Source: an uncultured Acidimicrobiales bacterium | GTDB taxonomy: Bacteria; Actinomycetota; Acidimicrobiia; Acidimicrobiales; SHLQ01 | Length of the DNA: 64,000 bases | Assembly (NCBI GenBank): GCA_938038785.1 | Contig: CALHTB010000048.1 | Location: 1 to 64,000, forward strand | Reading direction: 5' to 3' | Shown here: in pieces, positions 33,401-42,500 of the stretch | How the letters are laid out: every line of letters begins with the position of its first letter | Numbering within the stretch: position 1 is the stretch's first letter | Notes under the pieces: generated by a model | What the model saw: only the letters and a program-made list of their open reading frames with translations | What the model was told of the DNA's origin: nothing | Databases searched by the model: none | Program-made: the position numbers and the translations under genes

Positions 33401-34834
33401 ATGGCTCGACTCCCCTTTCGTTGTGACGATGACGTGATCTGCAAGGGCCTCGACGCTCTGCGAACCGAGCTTGAGGTGCCCAAGGCGTTCCCCGACGAGG
33501 TCATTGCCGAGGCCGAAGCGAGCGCTGCTGCCGGCCCGCAGATCCCCGACGGCTCAGCCGCAACGGTGGTTACCGATCGAACCGATATCGAGCTGGTTAC
33601 GATCGACCCACCAGGTTCGATGGACCTCGACCAAGCCGTGCACACCTCGAAGACCGACATGGGCTGGCGCGTCTACTACGCCATCGCCGACGTGGCCGCC
33701 TGGGTGAAGCCCGGTGGCGCCATCGACCTCGAAAGCCAAGCTCGGGGCTTCACGATGTACTCACCCGACAGCCGTTCGCCGCTGCACCCAAAGGCCATCA
33801 GCGAAGACGCCGCCAGCCTGCTGCCAGATCTCGACCGGCAATCGCTGCTGTGGACTATCGACCTCGACGAGCGCGGCGAGATCGTCGACGCCAACCTCGA
33901 ACGAGCGTTGGTCCGGTCGCGGGCAAAGTTGTCCTACCGGGCAGCTGAAGATCTCATCGCCGACGGCGACGACATGCTCAACACGCTCAAACAAGTTGGC
34001 CTGCTCCGTGAAGCCCTCGAAGTAGAACGCGATGCGGTGTCGCTGCGGCTTGCCTCCCAAGAAGTCGTTCCGACCGAAACCGGCTTTGCCTTGGAATACG
34101 ACGAGTCGCTTCCGATCGAGGGCTGGAATGCCCAGATCAGCCTGCTCACCGGGATCGCTGCAGCGAAGATCATGATGGACGGCAAAGTTGGCATCCTCCG
34201 CACGCTGCCGCCGCCGCAGAACCGCACCATCAAAGAGCTGCGTCGAATAGCGAAGGGCCTCGGCATCGAGTGGCCAAGGTCGGTGACATACCCGGCCATG
34301 GTGCGAAGCCTGAACCCCAACAACCCAATCGATGCTGCGATGATCGCCCAGTCAGCACGAGGTCTTCGAGGCGCTGGGTACGAGGCCTTTGATGGTGAAC
34401 TACCCAAGCTCACCCAGCACTCGGCCATCTCTGCCGACTACGCCCATGTGACAGCGCCACTGCGCCGCCTCGGTGACCGTTACGCCAACGAGTGTGTGCT
34501 GGCGGTGCTCGCAGGCGTACGACCTCCCGAGTGGGTGCTCAACACCTTGCCCGAGCTCCCCCGATTGCTCGGTGCTGCTCGAAACCGTGAGGGTTCACTC
34601 GACCGGGCCATCTTCGACATGGTCGAAGCCGCGCTGCTGGTCGACCGAGTTGGCGAGACATTCCACGGCTTCGTCACCGCAGTCGACGAGAAGAAGAACC
34701 GGGTACGCGTCCAACTCAACGACCCAGCCGTCGTGGCCTACGCCGACGGCCACACCGAGCTCGGCACCGAAGTTCTCGTACGGGTCGACGCAGCAGACAT
34801 CCACGCCCGAAGGGTCAATTTCACCCTGGTGTGA
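33401..34834 (+). CDS. RNB-domain exoribonuclease (RNase II/R family)
   Basis: A 477-residue 3'-5' exoribonuclease core. RNB catalytic motif: IDPPGSMDLDQAVH with Asp69, Asp75 and Asp77. The fourth family Asp is Gln78, a variant I associate with actinobacterial members. Other segments are YAIADVAAWVKPGGAID, FTMYSPDSRSPLHPKA, and the RNA-clamping YAHVTAPLRRLGDRYAN. A short C-terminal S1-like part follows (HGFVTAVDEKKNRVRVQL). The N-terminal cold-shock domains of RNase R are missing, so it is a short RNB protein. The start is ATG 33401. Confidence 0.9.
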   Translation: MARLPFRCDDDVICKGLDALRTELEVPKAFPDEVIAEAEASAAAGPQIPDGSAATVVTDRTDIELVTIDPPGSMDLDQAVHTSKTDMGWRVYYAIADVAAWVKPGGAIDLESQARGFTMYSPDSRSPLHPKAISEDAASLLPDLDRQSLLWTIDLDERGEIVDANLERALVRSRAKLSYRAAEDLIADGDDMLNTLKQVGLLREALEVERDAVSLRLASQEVVPTETGFALEYDESLPIEGWNAQISLLTGIAAAKIMMDGKVGILRTLPPPQNRTIKELRRIAKGLGIEWPRSVTYPAMVRSLNPNNPIDAAMIAQSARGLRGAGYEAFDGELPKLTQHSAISADYAHVTAPLRRLGDRYANECVLAVLAGVRPPEWVLNTLPELPRLLGAARNREGSLDRAIFDMVEAALLVDRVGETFHGFVTAVDEKKNRVRVQLNDPAVVAYADGHTELGTEVLVRVDAADIHARRVNFTLV

Positions 34835-34909
34835 GGCGCCGACGATACCGCCCCGCTAGGTCCGGAGAGTCCAGTCTTAGATGTCATACCCCGTGATTAG
34901 TGTTTGGGT

Positions 34910-35353
34910 ATGTTCACTTGGGAAGTCGGTTCGAATGGTTCGCTGCGGGGGCGGCCATTGCGATATTTGCTGGTGCGGTTACTGCACGACGCGTCGAAGG
35001 GTCCTGATGGGCCCGGTAGCGCTGGTGCGGTGTTGACGGTTCGTGAGTTGGTGGCCGGGTGTGAGGCAGCCGGTGTTGTCTTCACCGACCGTGCTTCGAA
35101 GCTCGTGTCTGATTCGTTGCGCTGGGAGGTTCGGCGTGGTCGTGTCCGTCGAATTGCTCGTGGGGTGTATGTGTTTGCCGATGCACCTCGGTCGACGTTG
35201 TGGCGGATCCGCAAGCGGACGTCTGAGTATCTTGTTCGCCTAAGCGAGATTCGTGAGGCCCGCTGGTTAGCTGCCGAGCGTGGGCGCGCACAGGTGGGCT
35301 CTGCCCCGGTGCCGCTCGGAGGGTCGACTCGGTCGCTTCCGCTGCGCTGTTGA
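34910..35353 (+). CDS. Small protein with AbiEi-like winged helix, possibly truncated
   Basis: The start is set at ATG 34910 (MFTWEVGSNGSLRGRP). The product is 147 residues. Residues about 45-95 (VRELVAGCEAAGVVF ... LRWEVRRGRVRRIARGVYVFAD) match the winged-helix entry domain seen at the front of AbiEi-type antitoxins and related regulators. The rest is helical and Arg-rich, ending abruptly in SLPLRC. Third positions are richer in T and G (GTT, GTG, CGT) than in the flanking genes, suggesting recent transfer. The repeat-rich gap follows, so the original 3' part may be lost. No toxin gene is visible. Confidence 0.55.
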   Translation: MFTWEVGSNGSLRGRPLRYLLVRLLHDASKGPDGPGSAGAVLTVRELVAGCEAAGVVFTDRASKLVSDSLRWEVRRGRVRRIARGVYVFADAPRSTLWRIRKRTSEYLVRLSEIREARWLAAERGRAQVGSAPVPLGGSTRSLPLRC

Positions 35354-35989
35354 TTACTTCCACGCCGATTCACTCCGCCATCAGGGCAACACCTCGGGTG
35401 CTGACGCGCCCTGAGTCGAGATCATCTGCAGTTTTCGAGCTCGCCGGGCACGGGTGGCCGTTCTTGCACGCCCTTTTGGCTCGCTAGCCGAGTGTCAATG
35501 GTGAGGAAAGCACGGCCGGAGGGGTCCGCGCCCCCATTCCTGCCCGCGTCATAGCGACAACATGCGGCGACGACCTTTCGGGGTTCACCCGCAAAAAGAC
35601 AACTCGAATTGTCGCTACGACGCGGGCACTTTCAGAAACCCACGCCAATCGGGGGACAGGCCCCATGACGCATGACGCAAGAAGACAACTGGGAATTGTC
35701 GCTACGACGCGGGCACTTTCGGAAGCGAACGGCCTTTCGGACGCGTGGCGACAGCCGTAAGTACTGAGAACGCCTCGCGTGGAACCCCTTTAAGCGGCTG
35801 TCAGCTCTCGTTGACTTGATGGAACGACTCAACGAGCTCTATAAATCGCTCAAGCGTCTTCGACGTATCAACGAATGACGCTCCACTCAAATGGTCAAGA
35901 AGTAGCCCTTCAGAAAGGCTGACGTGACCGCTCCGCCCAGAAGCACTTCGTCGGGGTCGTCATCAGGGCGAGCGGCAAGAGGAGGAAAA
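35354..35989. other. Repeat-rich region without supported gene (636 bp)
   Basis: It holds three copies of a GTCGCTACGACGCGGGCA unit (listed separately). A diverged fragment of the dispersed gene-end element lies at 35478-35496 (GGCTCGCTAGCCGAGTGTC). Near 35801-35930 on the minus strand a short frame ends HLSGASFVDTSKTLERFIEL and QVNES. It looks like the C-terminus of a lost protein but has no proper start. The right end carries the ribosome site of the P450 gene. The whole stretch looks like a decayed insertion site. Confidence 0.6.
35541..35725. repeat. Three copies of an ~20-40-bp repeat, one inverted
   Basis: The core GTCGCTACGACGCGGGCA lies at about 35611-35628 and 35698-35715 in direct orientation and at 35541-35558 inverted with one mismatch. 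The two direct copies share more flank (AGACAACT before, CTTTC after), giving 35598-35635 and 35683-35722. Each direct copy also holds a GACAA...TTGTC inverted repeat. Confidence 0.8.
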
Positions 35990-37288
35990 ATGACGATTGG
36001 ACATGTAAAGCTAGGTGACCTCGTCAAGGCTGCTCGTCGAGACAATCTCGAATCGATGGCACTGCTGCCTGACGGAGCTGATGTGTCGACTGTAGGCAAG
36101 CTTCCCTTCGTCGTTGCGCAGAGCCACACCAGTGCCCAGCGAGTGCTGGTGGAGGATGCTGAGTCGTATCGAAAGCCTTGGGTGGTGCGACAAGTAATCG
36201 TCGATGGCCTTGGCGAGAACCTCTTCACCCTCGACGGCGACCGCTGGCTCGCTCGCCGCAAACCGGTCGCGCCGGTCTTCGGGCTTCACAACCTCGACGC
36301 CCTGGCCTCGCTCATGCTCACCACGGTCGATGAGGCTGCATCCACGTGGCACCCAGGCGAGATCGACATTCAAGAAGCCATGACCGACCTCACAATTCGC
36401 GTCGCCCTGAGGGGTCTTCTGGGCGTCGAAGAAAACAACAACGAGCTGGCGATCGAGGTTCGGCGAACGTTCGAGGAGATTCTGGAGTGGATTACCTATC
36501 GATTCAACTCGCCACTGTCGCCGCCGCTCCTCGCGCCGACCCCTCGCAACCGACGCCTGAGGAAATCCAAAGCCAATCTTCAAGCGGCGATGCACGAACT
36601 TGTCGCCCACCGGCGAGCGCAATCCACTCGGTCCATGGACATCTTAGGCCAGCTTCTCCAAGCCCAGAGTGGAGACGGAACCGAGCTCGCAGACAAAGCC
36701 ATCGTTGATGAGTGCATCGGCTTTATGTTCGCCGGGCACGAGACCACCGCTTCGACGCTGACGTGGGCGCTCTACGAACTGTCGCTACGCCCCGACCTCC
36801 AAGCCGCCGTCGCAGCTGAAGGCGGCGCTCTTGGAATGGCAAATGAAGGGCTCGTCACCTCCCTTCAGTCGATGCCGACGACCGAAGCCGTCATGCACGA
36901 AACGCTACGAATGTATCCGGCAGGAATTTCCATCGTTCGATCCGCGAAGCGAACCACCGAGCTCGCCGGCAAGAAGCTCCGCAGAGGCACCCTCGTCATG
37001 ATTCCGGTGTATTCCATCCAACGATCCGAATCTCTGTGGGAGAACCCCAATGAGTTCAACCCGAATCGTGAGTATGACGAACGGGCCGAGGGATCCCTGC
37101 CGTTCGGACTTGGCCCTCGCCGATGCCTCGGAGCACGATTTGCGAGGACCGAGTTGCTGATTGCACTCAGCCGAATCTGTCGACAATGGGAACTGACGTT
37201 CACCCAAGACGAACCGCCACGCCCGATCACCGCACCGTCTCTGCGAGCCGAAGGAACACTGAACCTCGACATAGCACGCCGAGGCTAG
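35990..37288 (+). CDS. Cytochrome P450
   Basis: The start ATG 35990 is preceded by AGGAGG. An upstream extension (Ser/Gly-rich) is unlikely. The product is 432 residues, soluble, of bacterial class I type. Seen: the I-helix oxygen-activation motif FAGHETTASTLTW, the ExxR pair ETLRMYP, an aromatic/meander segment (FNPNREYDERAEG), and the haem-thiolate motif FGLGPRRCLGARFA. The strong homology of length and motifs to CYP102- or CYP110-like fatty-acid or steroid hydroxylases is suggestive, but the substrate is unknown. No ferredoxin or reductase gene is adjacent. The stop is 3 bp from the convergent DUF1853 gene. Confidence 0.93.
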   Translation: MTIGHVKLGDLVKAARRDNLESMALLPDGADVSTVGKLPFVVAQSHTSAQRVLVEDAESYRKPWVVRQVIVDGLGENLFTLDGDRWLARRKPVAPVFGLHNLDALASLMLTTVDEAASTWHPGEIDIQEAMTDLTIRVALRGLLGVEENNNELAIEVRRTFEEILEWITYRFNSPLSPPLLAPTPRNRRLRKSKANLQAAMHELVAHRRAQSTRSMDILGQLLQAQSGDGTELADKAIVDECIGFMFAGHETTASTLTWALYELSLRPDLQAAVAAEGGALGMANEGLVTSLQSMPTTEAVMHETLRMYPAGISIVRSAKRTTELAGKKLRRGTLVMIPVYSIQRSESLWENPNEFNPNREYDERAEGSLPFGLGPRRCLGARFARTELLIALSRICRQWELTFTQDEPPRPITAPSLRAEGTLNLDIARRG

Positions 37289-37291
37289 TTC

Positions 37292-38098
37292 TTACGTTCC
37301 TGGCCAGGCGTTGGGTACGACGAAGCAGCGTTCTGCCTCGGTGCCGTCGCTGTCGCGGAGGCTGACCATCACGGGGTAGGCGGGGCCGTCGAAGTGATCG
37401 TTGAGCTGGGCCAGAAAGTCTGCTCGGCTGACGATCTGGGCATCGTGTAGCGGTGCGAACCAGTGGGGCTTCTGCACAAAGTGAAAACCGACATCACCAA
37501 ACGTGTCGAGGTTGGCGACATCGCGCTCGCTCACCCACGCTCCACCGAGACAGGCCGGGTTCATGCGATCTGGAAGATCGGCAGGCTCGGGTGCGCCAAC
37601 CTGTTTGAAGACCCGGCCCTTCACAATGCCAACGCGCTTGGTGACGTCGGGGACGTGTTCCTGGCTGAGCTCGAGCTGCACATCGAACAGCTGATTGGCC
37701 TTGCGTTCGAAGTTGTCACGGGCAGCAGGGCCTGGGAAATGACTGCCAGCCTCGTTCGGGTAATGCAGGAAGAACTTCACAGCGACCTCGCAGTGGGTGA
37801 GTTCGCCCTGTTCGTCTCGATAGAGGAAGTCGATCTCGCCGAGGGTCCGGCGGTCAGCGTCGATGATCTGCATACCGACCTCGACCACGTCGACCTTGCG
37901 GACGTGCGCTAGCCAGTAGTGCATCAGGTGCTCGAAGTATCGCCCCACCCGATGCTCGCCACGTTCGGCCATGAACGCTTCGAGGTGCTCGACGTCTACT
38001 TCATTCGCATCAAACGGCACTGCGCCGAGAGCTCGCGGGTCATCGACCAACGACGGCGATGTCAGCACCCACTCGAGGTCTGCAAGCGGTTGGCTCAA
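37292..38098 (-). CDS. DUF1853 family protein
   Basis: A 268-residue DUF1853 protein. Family-like segments are VGRYFEHLMHYWLAHV, TLGEIDFLYRDEQGELTHCEVAVKFFL and ERKANQLFDVQLELS. The arrangement E-x-D ... E-V-A-V-K resembles a PD-(D/E)XK nuclease core (Glu, Asp in GEIDF and Glu/Lys in CEVAVKF), so a nuclease-like role is possible. It overlaps the methionine aminopeptidase gene by 4 bp, so the two form an operon. Confidence 0.8.
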   Translation of the reverse strand: MSQPLADLEWVLTSPSLVDDPRALGAVPFDANEVDVEHLEAFMAERGEHRVGRYFEHLMHYWLAHVRKVDVVEVGMQIIDADRRTLGEIDFLYRDEQGELTHCEVAVKFFLHYPNEAGSHFPGPAARDNFERKANQLFDVQLELSQEHVPDVTKRVGIVKGRVFKQVGAPEPADLPDRMNPACLGGAWVSERDVANLDTFGDVGFHFVQKPHWFAPLHDAQIVSRADFLAQLNDHFDGPAYPVMVSLRDSDGTEAERCFVVPNAWPGT

Positions 38099-39048
38099 CT
38101 AGTGACGGCCTCAGGCTTTGGGGCGTACAGCTCGGCAGCTGTCGTGCCATCGCTGGCGACGGTGAGCAGCTCGTAGCCGTCGTCGGTAACAACCAGCGTG
38201 TGCTCGAACTGGGCGCTACGGCGGCCGTCCATGGTGAGCGCCGTCCACTCGTCTTCCCACAAGTACAAGCCAGGGTCGCCGAGCGTGAGCATGGGCTCGA
38301 CCGTGAAGGTCATGCCCGTCAGCAGCTCGGTCTTGGCCCGGCTGTCGTAGTAGTGCGGGATCTGAAGATCGGAGTGAAACTCGGTACCAACACCGTGCCC
38401 GATGAACTCTTTGACCACACCCAGGTTGTGGGCACGTGCATGGCGTTCGATGGCCCGGCCGATGTCGTGCACCTTCGAACCGTTGCGCACGGTCTTGATG
38501 CCCTCCATCATCGACACATACGTCTCGGCGACGAGCAGGCGGGACATCTCGTCGACATCGCCCACGAGGAACGTGCAGCTGTTGTCGCCGTGCACGCCGT
38601 CCTTGTAGACGGTGACATCGATGTTGATGATGTCGCCGTCGGCGAGCGGACGGTTGTCGGGGATGCCGTGGCAAATGACTTCGTTGATCGAGGTACACAC
38701 CGACTTGCGGAAGCCCCGATAGTTGAGCGGTGACGGGTAACCGCCGCGGCGGATGGTCTCGTTATGAACGATCTCGTCGATCTTGTCGGTGGTGATGCCC
38801 GGCTCGACGAACTGTCCAGCGTGAATGAGCACCTCAGCGGCGATTGCCCCGGTGCGGCGCATGGCGTCGAGCTCGTCGGGAGTGCGGGTAAGCGATGACA
38901 CCGACGGCCCGGGGTCACCGGTTGCGGCGTACGGGGGCTTGACGATGTCAGCGGGCACGGTGCGGCTTAGGCCAATAATTCCGGGGCGCATCGGAGGATC
39001 AGAGGCAGGGGCGAGTACCACCTGCTTCTTGCGACGTCGCTTTGCCAT
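38095..39048 (-). CDS. map: Type I methionine aminopeptidase
   Basis: The start is set at ATG 39048 (MAKRRRKKQVVLAP), preceded by GGAGG. The longer open frame upstream is not supported. The product is 317 residues. A basic N-terminal extension of about 65 residues precedes the pita-bread catalytic domain. Metal ligands are seen in INIDVTVYKDGVHGD (two Asp), IGHGVGTEFH (His), FTVEPML (Glu) and QFEHT (Glu). The substrate-pocket CHGIP is intact. It removes the initiator Met from nascent proteins. The N-terminal extension is like that of actinobacterial MetAP1c enzymes, which bind the ribosome region via a PxxP segment. Confidence 0.95.
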   Translation of the reverse strand: MAKRRRKKQVVLAPASDPPMRPGIIGLSRTVPADIVKPPYAATGDPGPSVSSLTRTPDELDAMRRTGAIAAEVLIHAGQFVEPGITTDKIDEIVHNETIRRGGYPSPLNYRGFRKSVCTSINEVICHGIPDNRPLADGDIINIDVTVYKDGVHGDNSCTFLVGDVDEMSRLLVAETYVSMMEGIKTVRNGSKVHDIGRAIERHARAHNLGVVKEFIGHGVGTEFHSDLQIPHYYDSRAKTELLTGMTFTVEPMLTLGDPGLYLWEDEWTALTMDGRRSAQFEHTLVVTDDGYELLTVASDGTTAAELYAPKPEAVTS

Positions 39049-39170
39049 GAAAACCTCCGAGTAATCAGTGATCCCCAGTGTAGAAGCTGCTGGCGAGGCT
39101 CGTCGGAGCGGCGTTACGGTTGCCACTGCGCCCAGCGCAGACAACACCCAGAGCAAACCCGGAGAAGAAC

Positions 39171-39554
39171 ATGATCGTTCGATCGCTACAAGACCTCGAG
39201 GCGAACGGAAACACTGCCGAGAAGCCCGGCGTGTGGCACAGTGCCCGCTATCTGTTGCGCGGCGACGATGTGGGCTTCTCGCTGCACGCAACCTCGGTGA
39301 GTGCCGGTGCGAGGTTCACCATGGAGTACAAAAACCACATCGAGGCGAACCTGATCATCGAAGGCTCGGGAACCGTCACCGACGTCGCCACGGGCGCAGT
39401 ACACGAGCTTGGGCCCGGCGTGATGTACACCCTCGACAAGCACGATCGCCACGTGCTCGAGGCCGCCACAGACATGCGTATCGTCTGCGTCTTTACACCG
39501 GCCCTACTCGGCCCCGAAACCCACGATGAGGACGGTTCGTACCCGCTCCTCTAG
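39171..39554 (+). CDS. ectC: L-ectoine synthase
   Basis: A 127-residue cupin that closes N-gamma-acetyl-diaminobutyrate to ectoine. Start ATG 39171 with GGAGAAG upstream. It follows the family closely: MIVRSLQDLE, VGFSLHATSVSAG, the metal/substrate segment YKNHIEANLIIEG, TGAVHELGPGVMYTLDKHDRHVL and the C-terminal HDEDGSYPLL. ectA and ectB are not next to it: a minus-strand map lies on one side and a minus-strand AAA+ ATPase on the other. It is therefore a solitary ectC in this window. It could serve precursor uptake or be one part of a scattered pathway. Confidence 0.93.
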   Translation: MIVRSLQDLEANGNTAEKPGVWHSARYLLRGDDVGFSLHATSVSAGARFTMEYKNHIEANLIIEGSGTVTDVATGAVHELGPGVMYTLDKHDRHVLEAATDMRIVCVFTPALLGPETHDEDGSYPLL

Positions 39555-39559
39555 ACGAG

Positions 39560-42500
39560 CTACTCGTCGTCGTCGCCGCCAAAAAACGTAGTACCTACGA
39601 GAACTTCAACCACGCTGTGCAGCGGCACAGCGGTGCCTGCTGGCGGTTCGGTGCTCACGACCATGTCTTCGAGCTCAAATCCGTCGATTCGGGCGACTTT
39701 TAGGTCGGCCTCGAATAGCCGCTGCAGAGCGTCGGCTAGACGCATGCCGCCAACCTCAGGAATCTGCACATCTGAGACCGGAGAAGTTGGCTCCGCCTTT
39801 TTGGCCGGACTGGATTGTGATGGTCCCGCAGCACCAGCCACCGCAACGCCACCAGAAGCGGCAGGTGCAACACCAGCAGCGGCCGGTGCCGACGCAACTT
39901 GCTGGACAACGACGGTCTCGGTTGCTCGAGCCCTTGGTTGGCGCTTCAGCGTCTCGCCGATCTCGCTCAATGACTCGGCCACAAGAAGCATCGGGTCTCC
40001 GTCGCTTCCGCCGCGTCGCTGGATCCGAGCAAAGGACTCCTTGATGGCGTCCCAGCGTTCTTGGTCTTCGTCGCTCAGGGTTCCCCGTAGCTCACCCAGC
40101 TTCAGCAGGTTCGCCTCGGTGCCGCTGGTGAGGGTTTGCGCTTCGCCTGCATAGTGATCGTCGATGAGGGTTTCGATCTCCGCGTCGTTCATCACCGGAA
40201 GCACCTTCTCGGCAAGGCGGGCCATGTTTCGATACGAGCCCTGCAGCTGGAACGGCGGTTCGGTGCGGTGGTCGTCCGACATCGATGCCGACGCGATGTA
40301 TTGCATGTTCACCGACAGCAACACCTTTTGTACGTGGAGCAAACGCTCCATCGTGGCCACCATGTCGTTCAGCTCTTCGCTCGTATACGGGTGCTGGAGG
40401 TTCTGGGGCGTACCACTACCCCGCTTTGCCATCTCGACCAGGGCCGGAACATCGGCAAGGTCGCGGGTCGTCATTGGTTTGAGCACCGGGCTCGACGCAA
40501 TGGCGTTCTCGATATACGACAACGCAAACAGGTCGTCCTGGCCCGACAACACGTCGCCAAGGTTGTAGGTGTCGGCACGGTTCGCCAACATGTCGGGAAT
40601 CGCGAACCGCTCCCCCGACTCGGTGTACGGGTTACCTGCCATGACTACGGCGAACCGTTTGCCCCGCAGGTCGTAGGTCTTGGTCCGGCCCTTCCACACG
40701 CCTTCCATGCGGCGCTGAGCATCGGTCATCGAAATGAACTTCTGCAGTAGCTCGGGGTTCGTGTGCTGAATATCGTCGAGATAGAGCAACACGTTCGAGC
40801 CCATCTCGAGCGCAAAGTTGATCTTGTCGACCTCTTGGGCAGCTGTTGCATCGGGAGCTTCACTCGGATCGAGCGAGGTCACACCAGTTCCAAGGGCCGG
40901 CCCGTTCACCTTGACGAACACCATGCCAAGGCGGTTGGCCACGTACTCCATGAGCGTCGTCTTGCCGTAGCCAGGAGGCGAGATCAGCAACAGCAATCCC
41001 ATCTGGTCGGTGCGGCCGCTATCGAGGCTGCCGAGCTGCTTGGCGAAGTTGTCACCGATCATTGGCAGATAGCTCTGATCGATCAGCTGGTTGCGCACAA
41101 ACGCGCTCATCACCTTGGGCTGGAACTCGTCAAGGCGCAGTTCGTCACGGGTCGTTGCGAGCGCCTTGCTCCGAGCAGCTTGATAGGCCTCGAACGCAGG
41201 GCGTTCGTCGCGGCGATACCGGCGAACGGTCGTCAGCATTTCATCGGCACGTCCGTGAAGCACGCCGTTGTCGATCTTTTGGTGGGTGCCGAGCAAGCCA
41301 GTCACATCGATGCCTAGCGCAGGCGCATGCGGGTCTCGTGGCACGTCGTCGCCGGCGATCATGACGATCGCTTCCGGCACGACCGGCAAGCGGTCGGGGT
41401 CTTGAGCGGAAGCGAACGCCGTAAGCCAAGCCTCGGTCAGCTCAAGACGATCGTCGAGGTCGGGTAGCGACGCAATCTCGGCGGCGGTCCGGTCGCCTGC
41501 GGTTTGGTGCAGGCGAAACGCGTCGGCCAGAGCTATTGCATCGGCGCTCGTGTCGAAGCTCAGTACGTCCTCGGCAAGTTCCTCGAAGAGGTACTCAGCG
41601 CTCGTCGCCGGGTCGTTAGCGTGGCCGTGCTCGGCCACATCGACAGCGAGCTCGGCGATGGTGTCGGCAATGGCCGGCGACCGAGCAAATTCGGATCGCA
41701 GCCGGCCAAGGCTCCGACAACGCGCCGCCCATGCGTCGCGTTGTCCGTCGTCGAGGCCATCAAGCCAAAAGACGATTGCGTCGGCGCGAACGTTGGCGTC
41801 ATAGCGCAGCAGTCCTGCGTTGCTGATGGGGTCGAGCAACGCATCGAGCAACAGCGCAGCGTCATGGTCGTGAACACCACGCTCGTATCCCTCGTCAACG
41901 CGTTGCTCAGCCGCAGTACGAGCGAGGGTGGCGAGGCCATCGGCTTGGGTTTGCAACGACCGAAGGTCGTCGAGGGTGTGCTCACCGGTTCCGCCAAGCG
42001 CATCGAGAAGGATCGTGCCAGCCAAGTACATGGCCCGGCCAACGTCGGCGTTCTCCGAGGCCAGGTGTTGGGTCCAGAAACGTTCCGACCCGTCGAGCAC
42101 CTCATCATGCAGCGGCTGGCGGTAGTCGGTGCCGGTGAGGACCGCGTTGAGCTCGTCATCGATCACACCAACGGTGAGTTCGAGCGGTTCGGTGTCAACC
42201 GAGAACCGATGGTTGCCAAGGCGGATGACGTTGCCGCCCTCTTCGAAGATGTCAGAGCGGTCACGAAGCGACCGGCCAGCGTCTTCTCGGGCGGTGTCGA
42301 GGCGACGGAGAAGTTCGTCAGCTGACACGGCTTGGTCGAGCTCTCGAAGGTCCTCGGCGAGCGATCGGACCTTGCCGACCATCGGGTCGGACACAAACCA
42401 CGAGTTCAGTTCGTCCGTACTCTCGAAGCGTTCGATTCGTCGGCCCACACCGCCGAGGATCCGGTCGGCGGCGTCTATGAGGCGCTGTGCGTTTCGTTGG

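Noticed and set aside
35801-35959. Minus-strand frame ending in SFVDTSKTLERFIEL
   Set aside because: The end looks protein-like, but the upstream half is Arg/Ser noise and there is no good start. Kept only as a possible remnant.
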